Of a stretch of 64,000 bases of DNA, positions 9,804-16,771 are shown piece by piece; the stretch's first letter is position 1, and each line of letters opens with the position of its first letter. Below the pieces are notes generated by a model. That model had not been told where the DNA came from, made no database searches, and saw only the letters and a program-made list of their open reading frames with translations. The translations under genes and the position numbers were made by a program. Source of the stretch: Rathayibacter caricis DSM 15933 (lineage in GTDB: Bacteria; Actinomycetota; Actinomycetes; Actinomycetales; Microbacteriaceae); the NCBI RefSeq assembly GCF_003044275.1, contig NZ_PZPL01000001.1:2480001-2544000 (forward strand). The letters run 5' to 3'.

Positions 9804-10174
9804 TGCGCTACCTCGGACTCGAGGATCTGCTCGCGATCGCCGAGGACCTCGGAGTAGCGTCGGTGCGCGATCTCGGACTCCTCGACTCCGCCGCTCACCG
9901 ACCGCAGTCCTCGCTCTACGGCCGCGAGGCCTACCCGGGCATCCATCTGAAGGCAGCGGTACTACTCGAGTCGATCGTCCGCAACCATCCGCTGGTCGAC
10001 GGGAACAAGCGGCTCGGCTGGCTCTCGGCCGTGGTCTTCCTCGGGCTGAACGGGCTCGATCTCGACGCGCCCGACGATGAGGCGTACGACCTCGTGATCG
10101 GCGTCGCCACTGGAGCGGTGCCCGCGGAGGAGAGCGCCGGGAAGCTCGGCAGCTGGACGCATGCGCTCGGCTGA
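9803..10174 (+). CDS. doc: Fic/Doc-family toxin
   Basis: A 123-residue protein with the Fic/Doc core motif 'HPLVDGNKR' (residues 62-70), matching HxFx(D/N)GNK(R). Length is that of Doc toxins. Phage P1 Doc phosphorylates EF-Tu and blocks translation; Fic relatives AMPylate their targets. The GTG start overlaps the antitoxin stop by one base. The module sits between ychF and degenerate sequence, which suggests it arrived by insertion. Whether the toxin is active is untested, but no motif residue is missing except that the usual Phe is Leu. Confidence 0.88.
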   Translation: MRYLGLEDLLAIAEDLGVASVRDLGLLDSAAHRPQSSLYGREAYPGIHLKAAVLLESIVRNHPLVDGNKRLGWLSAVVFLGLNGLDLDAPDDEAYDLVIGVATGAVPAEESAGKLGSWTHALG

Positions 10175-10197
10175 TCGCCGGATCCGGACGCGTGCGC

Positions 10198-10332
10198 TCA
10201 CTCGGTGCAACGTGATCTCACTCGGTGCAGAACGTCGGCGAGGATGAAGCTCGACTGGGCGACCAGGAGGTGCGTGCCGACGACGATCGAGGCGACCAGT
10301 CGGCGGGTCGCGCGGGCGTCCTCCGCCGACAT
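10198..10332 (-). pseudogene. Remnant of a DUF2510-protein C-terminal tail
   Basis: The minus strand encodes 44 residues starting MSAEDARATRRLV and continuing 'IVVGTHLLVAQSS'. This closely matches the last ~37 residues of the protein encoded at 11135-12205 ('ATRRLVAWIVVGTSLLVGLSS'), both being a basic stretch plus one membrane helix. The rest of the gene is absent. The sequence differs enough to be an old duplication or a fragment of a foreign allele. The 3' end carries a 13-bp direct repeat, CTCACTCGGTGCA, at 10197-10209 and 10217-10229. It could be expressed as a tiny membrane peptide, but a remnant is more likely. Confidence 0.55.
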
Positions 10333-10335
10333 CAG

Positions 10336-10431
10336 CACGACGATGCCGTGGCGCTCGGCATGCTCGAGGAGACCGGGGGACAGAGTCGGGGCTGAACCGG
10401 CTCGCTCGTCTCGGCATCGAGGCCGTCGGCC
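10336..10431 (+). pseudogene. Remnant resembling an internal ychF segment
   Basis: Read on the plus strand, the fragment gives 'DDAVALGMLEETG' in one frame and 'TESGLNRLARLGIEAVG' in the next. These match '[13 protein letters not shown]' and '[17 protein letters not shown]' in ychF at about 9103-9186. One frameshift lies between the two halves. It begins 3 nt after the DUF2510-tail remnant. This is a by-eye alignment of about 30 codons. Confidence 0.5.
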
Positions 10432-10462
10432 CGACCGAACCTGCAGCCGGGCATCGTTGCCC

Positions 10463-10996
10463 TCACGACGTGGTCGTGACCTCGTGCAGCGAGCCGCCCG
10501 TCCGGCGCCAACGGAGGCCGTGGGCGTCGCGGAAGGACATCTCGGTGACGGTCCAGCCCGGGTTGTTCATGATGGGGACGGCCTCCTCCGATCGGGCGGT
10601 CCGCTCGACGGGCAGGGTCCAGGGGTATGTGGTGTCGCCGAAGACGACGTAGTCGCCGGGAGGCAGGATCGCGAGTCGGAGCGGAGCCAACCGCTGAGGC
10701 TCGTGCGACTTGCGCGGTGCGTAGGTGCTGTTCACCTCGACCTCGAACACCGGGGCGTCCGAGCTGTTGTGCAGGAGCAGTCCGCGGCGCTGTCGCTCGT
10801 CCTCCGCGGACCTGCCGACGCACCAGGCGGCGATCCCGGATGCCTGCTCGCGCTTCGCCCGCTCCGCCGACACCGCATCGCGGTCCGTCTCGACGCGATG
10901 GAGTCGGCGGGAGACGACGACCGCCCAGACGGCTGCGCCGAGGGCTCCGATCGTCGCGAGAGCCGAGATCCAGTCGGTCGCCTCTGATCCGTCCAC
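10463..10996 (-). CDS. Membrane-anchored protein of unknown function
   Basis: A 177-residue protein I do not recognise. One N-terminal membrane helix (about residues 9-29, 'ISALATIGALGAAVWAVVV') is followed by a short charged, possibly coiled region (32-52) and a C-terminal domain of mostly beta character, with 'LLLHNSSDAPVFEVEV' and 'LPPGDYVVFGDT'. The layout resembles small actinobacterial proteins with a single anchor and a cytoplasmic or extracytoplasmic beta sandwich. It is on the same strand as the DUF2510 gene, 138 nt downstream of it. No domain name is proposed. Confidence 0.7.
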   Translation of the reverse strand: MDGSEATDWISALATIGALGAAVWAVVVSRRLHRVETDRDAVSAERAKREQASGIAAWCVGRSAEDERQRRGLLLHNSSDAPVFEVEVNSTYAPRKSHEPQRLAPLRLAILPPGDYVVFGDTTYPWTLPVERTARSEEAVPIMNNPGWTVTEMSFRDAHGLRWRRTGGSLHEVTTTS

Positions 10997-11134
10997 CCAA
11001 GAGCCCCCTCGTCCGGCACCCCCTCCCCGGAGCGCATGAGACCAGCGTAGCCAGCCGGTCGGTCGACCCCCGAGTCGCGGCGCAACGCGCGCGGTCCGCT
11101 TCCGAGGAGCCTCGCGAACAGCGACGAGCCACCC

Positions 11135-12205
11135 TCAGTTCAGGACGTCCCCGATGAACCAGCTCGAGAGGCCGACGAGGAGGGACGTGCCGACCACGAT
11201 CCAGGCGACCAGCCGGCGCGTCGCGCAGGCGGCTTCCTCCGAGGTCAGCGGCGTGGGTCGCAGCGGTTTCACGTACGCGGCGGGCAGGTCGTACGAAGCG
11301 GCCACCGGCACCAGCGGCGGCAGGACGACCGGCGGGCCGTCGACCCAGTGCTCCGGCAGCTCGGAGGCGCGCGCGGCCTGCAGGGTCAGCTCCGCCTGGA
11401 GCGGGGAGCTGCGGAGGGCGGCGTGGGCGGCGGCGGTCAGGCCGAGGCTCTGCAGATGCCGGACGGTCGGCGCGAACTGCTGCGAGACGGCGGGGGAGAG
11501 CTCGCCGACGCGGGAGCCGTCGAGGCGGAGCTCGATCCGGTCGTCGAGCGGATGGAGAGTCACGATCACGAGGCCGCGTCCGCCGCCGGGCAGGACGTCG
11601 ACGAGCTGCGCGAAGTGCTCGTCCTCGCGCAGCACCTGGAGGCCGCGGCCCCAGGGGATGAGCGAGTAGGGCGTCGTCGGCGGCGTGTTCGCGGGGGCTA
11701 TCAGCTCGGAATCGACGAGGGCGAGGCGGACGGAGGCGCGCAGTCCGCGGCTCGTCCGCGTCGCGGTCAGCTGCCCACCCGTGGTCGGCACCACTCCGCT
11801 GGCGGTGATGCGCGCCAGCCGGGGCTGGTAGGCGGCGGAGTCGGGCAGGTAGCCGATGACCCGGCCCGCGGCCCGCACGGAGACGGCCGTCGGGTCGCCG
11901 GGGCGGTCCGGCTCGGGGACGAGCTGCACGTCGATCCGCTGCTCGTGGCGCTCGTCCTTCTTCAGGGTCCGTCCGAGCACCGCGGCGATCTCCTCGATGC
12001 GGTCGGACTCGCCGACGACGTCGACGATGGCGGCGCCGTCGGCGTTCGGGAGCCGGTAGGGGGCCGGAGCGCCGTCGAGGAGGCGGGGCGAGGCTCCGTC
12101 GGTGGCGGACTTCCGTGCATCGGTCCAGCGCTCGCCGTCCCACCAGCGCAGCGTGCCGTCGCCGTCGGCGTACCAGCCGGCCGCGGCCGTCGAGTCCTGC
12201 TGCAC
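11135..12205 (-). CDS. DUF2510 protein with HIRAN-like region and C-terminal membrane helix
   Basis: A 356-residue protein. Residues about 10-28 form a DUF2510 motif (GWYADGDGTLRWWDGERWT). Residues about 62-130 ('VVGESDRIEEIAAVLG' to 'AGRVIGYLPDSAA') resemble a HIRAN-like fold with 'DPTAVSVRAAGRVIGYLP'. A middle region of unknown fold and one membrane helix at the extreme C-terminus ('IVVGTSLLVGLSSWFIG') complete it. Function unknown; DUF2510 is common in actinobacterial membrane proteins and HIRAN domains sense damaged DNA in other contexts, a link that is speculative here. The GTG start has a GAAGGGGG ribosome site. The C-terminal tail has a degenerate second copy at 10198-10332. Confidence 0.75.
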   Translation of the reverse strand: MQQDSTAAAGWYADGDGTLRWWDGERWTDARKSATDGASPRLLDGAPAPYRLPNADGAAIVDVVGESDRIEEIAAVLGRTLKKDERHEQRIDVQLVPEPDRPGDPTAVSVRAAGRVIGYLPDSAAYQPRLARITASGVVPTTGGQLTATRTSRGLRASVRLALVDSELIAPANTPPTTPYSLIPWGRGLQVLREDEHFAQLVDVLPGGGRGLVIVTLHPLDDRIELRLDGSRVGELSPAVSQQFAPTVRHLQSLGLTAAAHAALRSSPLQAELTLQAARASELPEHWVDGPPVVLPPLVPVAASYDLPAAYVKPLRPTPLTSEEAACATRRLVAWIVVGTSLLVGLSSWFIGDVLN

Positions 12206-12267
12206 CGGAGCCCCCTTCGTCTCAGCCCGCCGAGTCTACCGGCGAGGTGGAGGGCGACTTGAAGCGA

Positions 12268-12303
12268 TCTGCGGGCACCAGTCGGAGTGGTCAGGCCCGC
12301 AGA
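12268..12303. repeat. Inverted repeat upstream of the DUF2510 gene
   Basis: 9-bp perfect arms (12268-12276 with 12295-12303), extended inward by ACCA/TGGT across a 2-nt bulge, are followed by five A. It lies in a 178-nt gene-free space between two minus-strand genes. It may be a terminator or a repeat element; nothing else is seen in this space. Confidence 0.4.
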
Positions 12304-12383
12304 AAAAGGCTCAGCGGCGAAAAGTCGGAGTTCGCGCAGGAATCCCGGCTCGCAGCCTTATCTGCGCAGGTGCATCGTCGCGC

Positions 12384-12587
12384 TCACAGCGCGGGATCCT
12401 CCACCGACGGGTCCTCGAGGGAGAGGGCGGCGAGCGGCAGGGGGCTGCCTCCGGTCGGCGCGTCCTCGGCCAGGACCTCGTGGATCAGCTCCGAGACGTG
12501 CTGGGCGTGGCCGGGGTTGATCGGCGCCGGGTCCTCGAGGATCTCGACGAGGGTGCGCAGCACAGTACTGGTCTCGGGTCGAGGCAT
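12384..12587 (-). CDS. Small acidic protein of unknown function
   Basis: A 67-residue acidic, Pro/Leu-rich protein beginning MPRPETSTVLRTLVEIL. I recognise no family. Support for a real gene is the promoter: TAGCCT (minus strand, 12600-12595) lies 7 nt before the ATG, the same leaderless layout as its neighbours, and the gene is divergent from the SDR gene in a compact 76-nt space. The predicted secondary structure is two helices with a flexible C-terminal tail. Codon use is the same high-GC pattern as the surroundings. A chance ORF cannot be fully excluded. Confidence 0.5.
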   Translation of the reverse strand: MPRPETSTVLRTLVEILEDPAPINPGHAQHVSELIHEVLAEDAPTGGSPLPLAALSLEDPSVEDPAL

Positions 12588-12663
12588 GGCGACAAGGCTA
12601 GGGGCGCGGGAGACGGTCGCGGAAGTGCCGATCTGCGCCAGATCCGCTGGCTAGGCTCCGGGC

Positions 12664-13347
12664 ATGAGCAGATTCGACGACGCGGTCATCCTGGTCCTCG
12701 GTGCCTCGGGAGGGCTCGGCCGGCTGATCGCCGACGAGCTGGAGGCCCGCGGCGCCCGCGTCCTCCGCAGCGGACGGGACGACGCGTCCCTCGGGGAGCA
12801 GCCGCTGGTCGCCGATCTCCGCGGGGAGGACGCGCCCGCTCGGCTGATCGCCGAGGCGCTCGAGCGCCACGGGCGGCTCGACGGCGTCGTGATCGCGGCG
12901 GGCGTCGTCGCCTTCGGGCCCTCGGCCGAGCTGGACGAGACCGTCCTCGAGGAGCTCGTGGAGGTGAACGCTCTGGCGCCGATCCGTGTGCTGACCGCCG
13001 CTTTCGCCCCGCTGGCGGCCTCCGCCTCCGAGGGCCGCGAGCCGTTCGCAGTCACGATCAGCGGAGTCGTCGCCGAGGCGCCCACGGCCGGCCTCGCCGC
13101 GTACTCCGCCTCCAAGGCGGCTCTGCACTCGTTCGTGAAGGCGTCGGCGCGCGAGTACAAGAAGGCGGGAGTGCTGCTGATCGACGCGCGGCCGGGTCAC
13201 ACCGAGACCGAGCTGTCACAGCATCCGCTCGCGGGCGAGGCGCCGCGGTTCGGGGCGGGTCTCGCTCCGGCGGCCGTCGCGACCCGCATCGTGGACGCGC
13301 TCGAGGCCGGCGAGACGGACCTGCCGCCCGCCGCCTTCACCGCCTGA
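12664..13347 (+). CDS. Short-chain dehydrogenase/reductase (SDR)
   Basis: A 227-residue classical-type SDR. The NAD(P)-binding motif 'GASGGLGRL' is at residues 13-21, and the catalytic 'YSASK' follows Ser in 'ISGVVAEAP'. The acidic-to-Arg pattern after the second strand ('SGRDD') suggests NADP but does not prove it. The substrate is unknown. A TAGGCT hexamer (12652-12657) lies 6 nt before the ATG, so the mRNA is probably leaderless. It is convergent with DUF2277, with only 3 nt between the stops. Confidence 0.9.
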   Translation: MSRFDDAVILVLGASGGLGRLIADELEARGARVLRSGRDDASLGEQPLVADLRGEDAPARLIAEALERHGRLDGVVIAAGVVAFGPSAELDETVLEELVEVNALAPIRVLTAAFAPLAASASEGREPFAVTISGVVAEAPTAGLAAYSASKAALHSFVKASAREYKKAGVLLIDARPGHTETELSQHPLAGEAPRFGAGLAPAAVATRIVDALEAGETDLPPAAFTA

Positions 13348-13350
13348 GGC

Positions 13351-13623
13351 TCACGCCGTCGCGAACCGCTTCGCCGAGCGCTCGCGCGCCTTCGCCGCCT
13401 CGACCTCGCGGTCCTTCGGCGGCGCGGCCGTCACGAGGTCCTCGAGGAGGTGCCCCGTGATGTGCGCGATGTCGGCGACGGCGCGGTCGAACGCCTCCTG
13501 GTTCGCCTTCGACGGCTTCGTCGTGCCGCTGATCTTGCGCACGTACTGGAGGGCGGCGGCGTGCACTTCGTCGTCGGTCGCGGCGGGCTCGAAGTTGTGG
13601 AGCGTGTGGATGTTCCGGCACAT
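13351..13623 (-). CDS. DUF2277 family protein
   Basis: A 90-residue protein starting MCRNIHTLHNFEP, the characteristic N-terminus of DUF2277 (MCRNI.TL.NFEPPAT). It is mostly helical, with conserved 'YVRKISG.TKPS..N...F'. Function unknown. A TACCCT hexamer on the minus strand (13635-13630) is 6 nt before the ATG, so both this gene and the divergent ppk2 appear leaderless from one 85-nt intergenic region. Confidence 0.88.
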   Translation of the reverse strand: MCRNIHTLHNFEPAATDDEVHAAALQYVRKISGTTKPSKANQEAFDRAVADIAHITGHLLEDLVTAAPPKDREVEAAKARERSAKRFATA

Positions 13624-13708
13624 GCGACGAGGGTACGTCCGGCCCGGACGGCGCGCCAGGACACCGGCCGTTCACTCCCGCGTCGCCGGAGGCGTCTACC
13701 GTCGGCGC

Positions 13709-14662
13709 GTGACCGCCGCCTCCGAGACCGCTCGCGTCGACCCCGAGCTCCTCCGCACCCTGACCCCCGACGACGCCCGAGACCTCGTCGTGCTCGACGA
13801 GGACGACGACGATCCCGTGCTGCTGCACCGCGACGGCACGCGCATCGACACTTGGCGCGAGGGCTACCCCTACGACGAGCGGATGTCGCGCGAGGAGTAC
13901 GAGGCGGGCAAGCGACTGCTGCAGATCGAGCTGCTCAAGCTGCAGAACTGGATCAAGAAGCACGGACGCCGACTCGTCGTGGTCTTCGAGGGGCGCGACG
14001 CCGCCGGCAAGGGCGGCACGATCAAGCGGTTCACCGAGCACCTGAACCCGCGCGGGGCCCGGGTCGTGGCGCTCGAGAAGCCGACCGAGCGGGAGGCGAC
14101 GCAGTGGTACTTCCAGCGCTACGTCTCGCACCTGCCCGCCGCGGGCGAGATCGTGCTGTTCGACCGCTCCTGGTACAACCGCGCCGGAGTCGAGCGCGTG
14201 ATGGGGTTCTGCACCTTGGAGCAGTACGACGAGTTCATCCGGCAGACGCCGCTCTTCGAGAGCATGCTCGCCGGCGACGGCATCGACCTGGTCAAGCTGT
14301 GGTTCTCGGTGTCGGCGGAGGAGCAGCGCACGCGGTTCACCATCCGCATGATCGACCCGGTGCGGCAGTGGAAGCTCTCGCCGATGGACCTCGCCTCGCT
14401 CGATAAGTGGGACGACTACACGGCCGCCAAGGAGGCGATGCTCGCCGCGACCGACACGGACGACGCTCCGTGGACGGTCGTGAAGAGCAACGACAAGAAG
14501 CGGGCGAGGCTCGAGGCCATGCGGCACGTGCTGAGCCTGTACGAGTACGACGGACGCGACGACGAGGTCGTCGGAGCGCACGGACCGGATCCCCTGATCG
14601 TGGGACCGGCGAGCGAGGTCTACGAGCGGGGCGAGCACATCGCCCCCGCGCGACGGTTCTGA
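13709..14662 (+). CDS. ppk2: Polyphosphate kinase 2 family protein
   Basis: A 317-residue PPK2. Walker A 'GRDAAGKGG' (residues 95-103), Walker B 'LFDRSWYNRAG' (Asp152) and the lid Arg region 'EEQRTRF' are present, as in one-domain PPK2 enzymes that transfer phosphate between polyphosphate and ADP or GDP. The class cannot be assigned by eye. The GTG at 13709 follows TACCGT (13697-13702) by 6 nt and gives the right length. The next gene, a phosphopantetheinyl transferase, starts 9 nt after its stop. PPK2 can regenerate ATP from polyphosphate, which could help an ATP-hungry homopolymer synthetase nearby; that link is inference. Confidence 0.93.
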   Translation: MTAASETARVDPELLRTLTPDDARDLVVLDEDDDDPVLLHRDGTRIDTWREGYPYDERMSREEYEAGKRLLQIELLKLQNWIKKHGRRLVVVFEGRDAAGKGGTIKRFTEHLNPRGARVVALEKPTEREATQWYFQRYVSHLPAAGEIVLFDRSWYNRAGVERVMGFCTLEQYDEFIRQTPLFESMLAGDGIDLVKLWFSVSAEEQRTRFTIRMIDPVRQWKLSPMDLASLDKWDDYTAAKEAMLAATDTDDAPWTVVKSNDKKRARLEAMRHVLSLYEYDGRDDEVVGAHGPDPLIVGPASEVYERGEHIAPARRF

Positions 14663-14671
14663 GGGGGACGC

Positions 14672-15463
14672 ATGAGGGGGACGGACACGGCGGGAGCGCC
14701 GCGGCCGGCGGCCGGCCGGGACGACGGTCACGACCTGCCGGGGGTGCACCTGCGCTGGCTCGCGCTGGACGAGCAGACGCTCGACGCCGAGCGCCTGCTG
14801 CCGCTGCTGACCGCGGCGGAGCGGGAGCGCTACGAGGCGACGGCCGCTGCCTCCGTCGCCGAGCGCTTCGTCTTCGGACGGGTGCTGCTGCGGATGCTCG
14901 CCGCGGAGCTCACCGGCGGGAGCGCCTCCGGGATCGACGTCGTCGCGTGCTGCGCGGGCTGCTCGGGACCGCACGGACGCCCGAGGCTCGAGGGTGCGGA
15001 TCCGCTCCTCGCCACGCTGTCGGTCAGCGTCGCGCACTGCGCCGGTGCGGTGGTCGTCGCCGCCAGCAGCGCGGGCGTCGTCGGGGTCGACATCGAGCCG
15101 GCCGCGGGGTCCGCCGAGCGCGGTGCTCAGATCACCCGGGTCGCGGGAGCGCCGTTCTGGGTCGGGGCGGCCCGGCCGGCCGATCCGATCCTGCACTGGA
15201 CCCGGATCGAGGCGGTGCTGAAGGCCGACGGGCGCGGGCTCGCGGTCGATCCGCACCGTGTCCTCATCCACGAGTCGCGGATCGCGGCGGAGGCCCGGAT
15301 CGACGGGGTGCGGTTCCGACTGGCCGAGCCGCGGCTCGACCCGGCGTTCCGCGTCAGCGTCGCGCTGGGCCCGGTCGAGGGGCGCGGCACCGGTCCGATC
15401 ATCGGCTGGCGGCGCGAGCACTCCGACGCGCTCGCCGACTCGCTGGTGTCAGCGGGCCGGTAG
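14672..15463 (+). CDS. 4'-phosphopantetheinyl transferase (Sfp-like)
   Basis: A 263-residue Sfp/AcpT-superfamily enzyme. 'VGVDIEP' supplies the Mg-binding Asp140 and Glu142, and 'WTRIEAVLKADGRGL' (Glu180, Lys184) matches the W.xKE..lK..G motif. It would move phosphopantetheine from CoA to the Ser of a carrier domain. The only visible carrier domain in the window is that of the NRPS 1.3 kb away, so this is its likely activator. Its ribosome site GAGGGGG overlaps the ppk2 stop. Its 3' end overlaps the stop of the convergent M1 peptidase gene by 15 nt. A CxxC-like cluster (Cys93, Cys94, Cys97) is unusual for the family. Confidence 0.85.
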   Translation: MRGTDTAGAPRPAAGRDDGHDLPGVHLRWLALDEQTLDAERLLPLLTAAERERYEATAAASVAERFVFGRVLLRMLAAELTGGSASGIDVVACCAGCSGPHGRPRLEGADPLLATLSVSVAHCAGAVVVAASSAGVVGVDIEPAAGSAERGAQITRVAGAPFWVGAARPADPILHWTRIEAVLKADGRGLAVDPHRVLIHESRIAAEARIDGVRFRLAEPRLDPAFRVSVALGPVEGRGTGPIIGWRREHSDALADSLVSAGR

Positions 15464-16771
15464 CGCGGGCAGCTCCTCGTCGAGGAGCCAGGTGTCGAGC
15501 AGCTCGTCCACCCCGGCCGGCAGCAGCTCGGTGCAGAGCTCCCGGAAGTCTTCGTCGGTGACCGCGCCGTGGGCGTGCCGGCGCGTCCACTCCTGCACGA
15601 GGGCGAAGAACGGCTCGTCGCCGACGTGTAGCCGCAGGGCGTGCAGGGTGAGCGCCCCGCGCTTGTAGACGCGGTCGTCGAAGAGCGAGACGGGGCCCGG
15701 GTCCGCGAGCACGAGATCCTCGGGCTGAGCCCGCAGGAGGGCGTGGTGACGGCGGGCGAGGGAGTCGGCGGAGGGCCTGCCCGCCTGCTCCGACCAGAGC
15801 CACTCCGCGTAGCAGGCGAAGCCCTCGTTGAGCCAGATGTGCCGCCACCGGGCGATGCCGACGCTGTTGCCGAACCACTGGTGGGCGAGCTCGTGGGCGA
15901 TCAGCCGCTCCGAGCCGCCGCGCCCGTCGACGTGGTTCGCGCCGAAGACGGCCATGCCCTGCGCCTCGAGCGGGATCTCGAGATCGTCGGCGGTCACGAC
16001 GACGGAGTACCGCGCGAACGGGTACGGGCCGAAGAGGTGCTGGAAGAGCTCGAGCATCGCGCCGAGCGGAGCGAAGTCGCGCGACGAGCGCGCGGCGAGC
16101 GCCGCAGGACGCGCGATCGTGACGGGGACGCCCGCGAGCACGCGCTCCTCCAGGGCGTAGCGCCCGATCTGCACCGAGGCGAGGTAGGTCGCCGTCGGCT
16201 CCGGTTGCTCGTAGAGCCAGGTCCTGCGGCCGGATCGCGCGCTCGAGTCGACCAGCACGCCGTTCGCGACCACCGCGTAGCCCTCCTCGGCGGTGATGCG
16301 GAAGCGGTAGGGGGCCTTGTCGGCGGGGTCGTCGTTGCAGGGGAACCAGGTGGAGGCTCCGGTCGGCTGCGAGGCCACGAGGACGCCGTCGGTCAGCTCT
16401 TCCCAGCCCAGCTCGCCCCAGTGGCTCGCGCGCGGTGCCGGATGACCGCCGTACTCGACCTCGACGACGAACGGCTCGCCCGTGCGCAGCAGCGTCTCGG
16501 GGGTCACCCGCAGCTTGTGCGGCGTCTGCGCGTGCTGGGCGCGGCGCCCGTCGACGCGCACCCTGCCCACGCGCAGACGGCTGAGGTCGAGGCTGAACCG
16601 CCGCAGCGGCTGCAGGGCGACAGCGTGGATCAGAGCGCGGGCGGCGAGCCGGTTGCTCGAGACGCGGTAGTCGAGCTCGAGTTCGTACGACTCGACGCGG
16701 TAGCCGGTGTTGCCGATGCCGGGGACGTAGGTGTCGCCGGCGGTCTCGAGTCCGAGCTGTGCGGGGCTCAC
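15449..16771 (-). CDS. M1-family zinc metallopeptidase (possible poly-lysine hydrolase)
   Basis: A 440-residue M1 aminopeptidase. N-terminal beta domain (about 1-200), then the catalytic domain with 'HELAHQWF' (293-300, the HExxH motif), third Zn ligand Glu316 in 'NEGFACYAEW', and 'EAQGMAVFG' in the position of the GAMEN exopeptidase loop. It lacks the C-terminal ERAP1-like domain, as short bacterial M1 enzymes do. Its GTG overlaps the NRPS stop in GTGA, so the two are translationally coupled. Epsilon-poly-lysine producers have membrane-linked Zn aminopeptidases (Pld) that trim the polymer and protect the cell. By that analogy this enzyme may degrade or trim the NRPS product; a general role is also possible. 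Confidence 0.88.
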   Translation of the reverse strand: MSPAQLGLETAGDTYVPGIGNTGYRVESYELELDYRVSSNRLAARALIHAVALQPLRRFSLDLSRLRVGRVRVDGRRAQHAQTPHKLRVTPETLLRTGEPFVVEVEYGGHPAPRASHWGELGWEELTDGVLVASQPTGASTWFPCNDDPADKAPYRFRITAEEGYAVVANGVLVDSSARSGRRTWLYEQPEPTATYLASVQIGRYALEERVLAGVPVTIARPAALAARSSRDFAPLGAMLELFQHLFGPYPFARYSVVVTADDLEIPLEAQGMAVFGANHVDGRGGSERLIAHELAHQWFGNSVGIARWRHIWLNEGFACYAEWLWSEQAGRPSADSLARRHHALLRAQPEDLVLADPGPVSLFDDRVYKRGALTLHALRLHVGDEPFFALVQEWTRRHAHGAVTDEDFRELCTELLPAGVDELLDTWLLDEELPALPAR

